Position numbers and translations under genes: made by a program
Shown: in pieces, positions 5,605 to 7,371 of the stretch
How positions within the stretch are numbered: the first letter of the stretch is position 1
Layout: every line of letters begins with the position of its first letter
Notes under the pieces: generated by a model
The model's input: the letters and a program-made list of their open reading frames with translations, nothing else
Database searches by the model: none
Told to the model about the DNA's origin: nothing
From: JBBQLG01 sp038327655
GTDB taxonomy: Bacteria > Bacteroidota > Bacteroidia > Cytophagales > Spirosomataceae
Direction of reading: 5' to 3'
Length of the DNA stretch: 7,371 nucleotides
Assembly (NCBI GenBank): GCA_038327655.1
Contig: JBBQLG010000217.1
Span: 1-7,371, forward strand

Positions 5605-7143
5605 TTACAGGCCCTGTGTGAGGTTGAAGAAAAAGCCCCGCTGCCCCTCGCGGTTGACGGACCCGCTGAACCGCATGACGAGGTTGTACGATAACGCCAC
5701 GTCGAGACTAAGACCGCTGCCGACGAGCCACCGGTTCGCCCGCAGGCTGCCATATTGCTCGGCCACGGTGCTGCTCACATAGCCAACATCGCCAAACGCC
5801 GTCAGGTAAGCCGCTACGGGCAGGGTATTGAACTGCCGCACGTGGAGCCAGCGCAGTTGCTTTACGGTATTGAAAAGTTGGTATTTCACGCTGTTTTTAA
5901 ACAGACCGTAGCGTTGCCCATCAACGACGTACAGTTCATAGCCCCGCACCAGATCCTGTCCATAGCCCAACCCGCGCAGGTTATAGTACGGAATTCGGGT
6001 GGATAGGGCTGCCCGCCCGCGCAGGCTGTTGTTAGCATAAAACTTCCCGCCGAGCGGCCAGTACCGGGTGATGCCGCCCGTTAGTTCCGTTACGTGCAGG
6101 TCGTCGTTGGGTAACACCCCTAGTTGCGTGGCACTCATACCGAACACCACCCCCTGCAACGGGTAGGCCACATTGTCGCGCCGGTCGTAGGTGAAGCCGT
6201 AGGATAGCTGCACGTAGTTCTGACGATTGCGGCCATGCAGAAAATAATCAGGGTTAAGCTGCGCGATGGAATCGGCAATGACCGTGTGGTTGTAGCGCAG
6301 TTCGAGGGTGTGAAATTTATAGAAACCGTCGCGCCGGGTCAGGCCCACGCCGGTCGAGAACCGTTCGCGTACTTCACTATTTCCTGTGCTGTACACCCAC
6401 TTGTCGAGAAACGTCCGGTAGGGTACTTCGCGGTTGGTGGTCTCGCTGATGTCGAAACGCAGGCCAATTCGCTGCGCCCGGTCGATGTAGGGCCGCGCGT
6501 AGGAAAATAACAGCCGCCGGGTGAATCCTAACTGGAACACAGCCGTCAGCTTGTCGTTGCGGCCGGTAATGTTCTTGTAGTCGAGTCGGGCACCGTACAC
6601 CGTCCGGCTCAGGTCGTGATGCCGGTCGTACCACCACTCGTTGAAATTACGGTCGGCGAGTTCAAAAACCACGGCCGGAAACACGTACCAGCGTTCTTTC
6701 ATCGTCACCACAATGTCCACCGCCGGTACAAAATCACCAGTCGACAAATCAGCCATACCGGAGAGGCTATCCCGCACGGGTACACTGGAAACGGCGATGT
6801 CGACTGTGACGAACAGGTTGGTATTGGAAATTTTGCGCTGATCCCAGGCTACTTTACCGGGCAGGTCGGCCATGCGGATGGTGTCGCCCGTGTGCAGGGC
6901 CATTTCGCGCAGAATGATCGGATCGCGGGTACGAACATTCCCGGCCAGCACCACCGACCGAATCGCAACGAACAGCGGCCCTTCGGGTTTAGAAGCTACA
7001 TCTCCCCTCCCCAAACCCTGAGCGGCATCAGACCGCAGGGTGTCGGCAACTAATGGCGCAGCCCGCACCGAAACGGACAGCAGGGACAAAAGCAGGAATA
7101 AAGGGAGTAAAAAGCGCACCGGGCCAGCGGAAAGTTTACTCAA
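5605..7143 (-). CDS. Omp85/BamA-TamA family outer membrane protein with one POTRA-like domain
   Basis: About 512 residues. A signal peptide is evident: hydrophobic core at about 11-26 and a likely cleavage near VRA-A (28/29). One POTRA-like domain follows (about 58-150), with FVAIRSVVLAGNVRTRDPIIL, a GDTI turn and the closing strand VVTMKERWYVFP at 145-156. The rest is rich in alternating aromatic strands, as in a 16-strand barrel, and carries LVRGY at 398-402, the VRG(F/Y) motif of Omp85 loop 6. With one POTRA it is far smaller than BamA, so this is probably an accessory Omp85 protein (insertion, secretion or lipid handling unknown) rather than the essential BamA. No ATG is available: a TAA lies in frame four codons before the TTG at 7143, and a GTG at 7119 (giving MRFLLPLF) is an equally reasonable start. 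It is the first gene of the co-directional block. Confidence 0.88.
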   Translation of the reverse strand: MSKLSAGPVRFLLPLFLLLSLLSVSVRAAPLVADTLRSDAAQGLGRGDVASKPEGPLFVAIRSVVLAGNVRTRDPIILREMALHTGDTIRMADLPGKVAWDQRKISNTNLFVTVDIAVSSVPVRDSLSGMADLSTGDFVPAVDIVVTMKERWYVFPAVVFELADRNFNEWWYDRHHDLSRTVYGARLDYKNITGRNDKLTAVFQLGFTRRLLFSYARPYIDRAQRIGLRFDISETTNREVPYRTFLDKWVYSTGNSEVRERFSTGVGLTRRDGFYKFHTLELRYNHTVIADSIAQLNPDYFLHGRNRQNYVQLSYGFTYDRRDNVAYPLQGVVFGMSATQLGVLPNDDLHVTELTGGITRYWPLGGKFYANNSLRGRAALSTRIPYYNLRGLGYGQDLVRGYELYVVDGQRYGLFKNSVKYQLFNTVKQLRWLHVRQFNTLPVAAYLTAFGDVGYVSSTVAEQYGSLRANRWLVGSGLSLDVALSYNLVMRFSGSVNREGQRGFFFNLTQGL

Positions 7144-7175
7144 AGATAGCGATTAGTCCGTTCATCAAACGAGGG

Positions 7176-7229
7176 GTTCCCTGAGCGAACGACTTAAGTC
7201 CGGGACGCGCAGTCGTCCGCTCAGGGAAC
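7176..7229. repeat. 19-bp inverted repeat (hairpin) upstream of the Omp85-like gene
   Basis: GTTCCCTGAGCGAACGACT (7176-7194) pairs with AGTCGTCCGCTCAGGGAAC (7211-7229) at 18 of 19 positions, around a 16-base spacer. The single A-C mismatch on the plus strand becomes a G-U pair in minus-strand RNA, the direction of the downstream genes. The left arm end also forms a second perfect palindrome with the spacer, GACTTAAGTC (7191-7200), so two folds compete. No T-tract follows on either side, which argues against a plain intrinsic terminator. It may be a dispersed palindromic repeat or an attenuator in the leader of the barrel gene. Confidence 0.8.
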
Positions 7230-7332
7230 TACAACTTGAAGCTGTTGAATTCTGTATATATATCTGTTTGGAGATCAATCAGACTGTTGTTTTTGTGATA
7301 CTGGCGGGGGTAGGTTGTTAGTTACACGGGAC

Positions 7333-7362
7333 CAAAGAAACATCCACCCGCAGGGTGTCAAA
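7333..7362 (-). promoter_or_regulatory. Possible promoter for the Omp85-like gene block
   Basis: On the minus strand TTTG (7362-7359) is followed after 18 bases by TTTCTTTG (7340-7333). This is one mismatch from the Bacteroidota -7 box TAnnTTTG, with a spacing one base short of the usual 19-21. The spacer contains the palindrome CACCC-GCA-GGGTG (7345-7357), which could be an operator. It would give a leader of about 180 bases including the hairpin at 7176-7229. The evidence is weak. Confidence 0.22.
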
Positions 7363-7371
7363 AACAACCGC

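Larger units (their letters stand above)
7144..7371. other. Non-coding leader region
   Basis: No gene-length reading frame is supported on either strand here. The region holds the possible promoter at 7333-7362, an alternating TATATATAT run (7255-7263) flanked on both sides by CTG, and the hairpin at 7176-7229. Whatever gene lies upstream is outside the window. Confidence 0.6.

Noticed and set aside
5599..5614. GGGCC / GGCCC hairpin around the stop codon of the Omp85-like gene
   Set aside because: Short stem, no T-run, and the next gene begins 43 bases later, so termination is unlikely.
5562..5753. Upstream extension of the MOSC reading frame by 64 residues
   Set aside because: It overlaps the 3' end of the Omp85-like gene in another frame, its composition is Ser/Thr/Arg-rich and unlike MOSC proteins, and a well-placed ATG begins the recognised domain.
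7136..7165. Nine-codon reading frame (MNGLIAIFE) just before the Omp85-like gene, overlapping its TTG
   Set aside because: Its length is expected by chance, it has no ribosome binding site or regulatory residue bias, and nothing else supports a leader peptide.

Overview
This window looks like ordinary chromosomal sequence from a member of the Bacteroidota, probably the Cytophagales and perhaps a Spirosomaceae-type genome. The pointers are the Bacteroidota-type form of FeoB, the weak or absent Shine-Dalgarno sequences, possible TTTG / TAnnTTTG-like promoters, and intergenic GGATT-rich repeats. The taxonomic call is by resemblance only. All six recognisable genes lie on the minus strand and are intact, so the window should be read from high to low coordinates.

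From the right, 7144-7371 is a non-coding leader with a possible promoter and a strong 19-bp hairpin. Next come four closely spaced genes: an Omp85/BamA-like outer membrane barrel protein with one POTRA-like domain (7143-5605), a MOSC/3-alpha (YiiM-like) protein (5561-4929), a small putative lipoprotein of unknown family (4905-4309, or from a GTG at 4932), and peptide chain release factor 3, prfC (4260-2665). The gaps are 43, 23 (or a short overlap) and 48 bases, so they may form one transcription unit, although their functions are not obviously linked.

A 213-base gap (2452-2664) separates prfC from the ferrous-iron uptake pair feoA (2451-2227) and feoB (2178-55). This gap holds the most distinctive non-coding structure: a 132-bp imperfect nested inverted repeat (2534-2665) whose arms carry GATT every 10-11 bp, followed by a possible promoter for feoAB. 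Downstream of feoB, at the window edge, two palindromes may form a transcription terminator.

FeoA and FeoB together import Fe(II) across the inner membrane. FeoB is the GTPase-permease and FeoA its small SH3-like partner. RF3 recycles class-I release factors after translation termination. The Omp85-like protein would sit in the outer membrane. I see no mobile element gene, CRISPR array, tRNA, rRNA, toxin-antitoxin or defence system. The most unusual material is intergenic, and I do not think the window contains a new multi-gene system.
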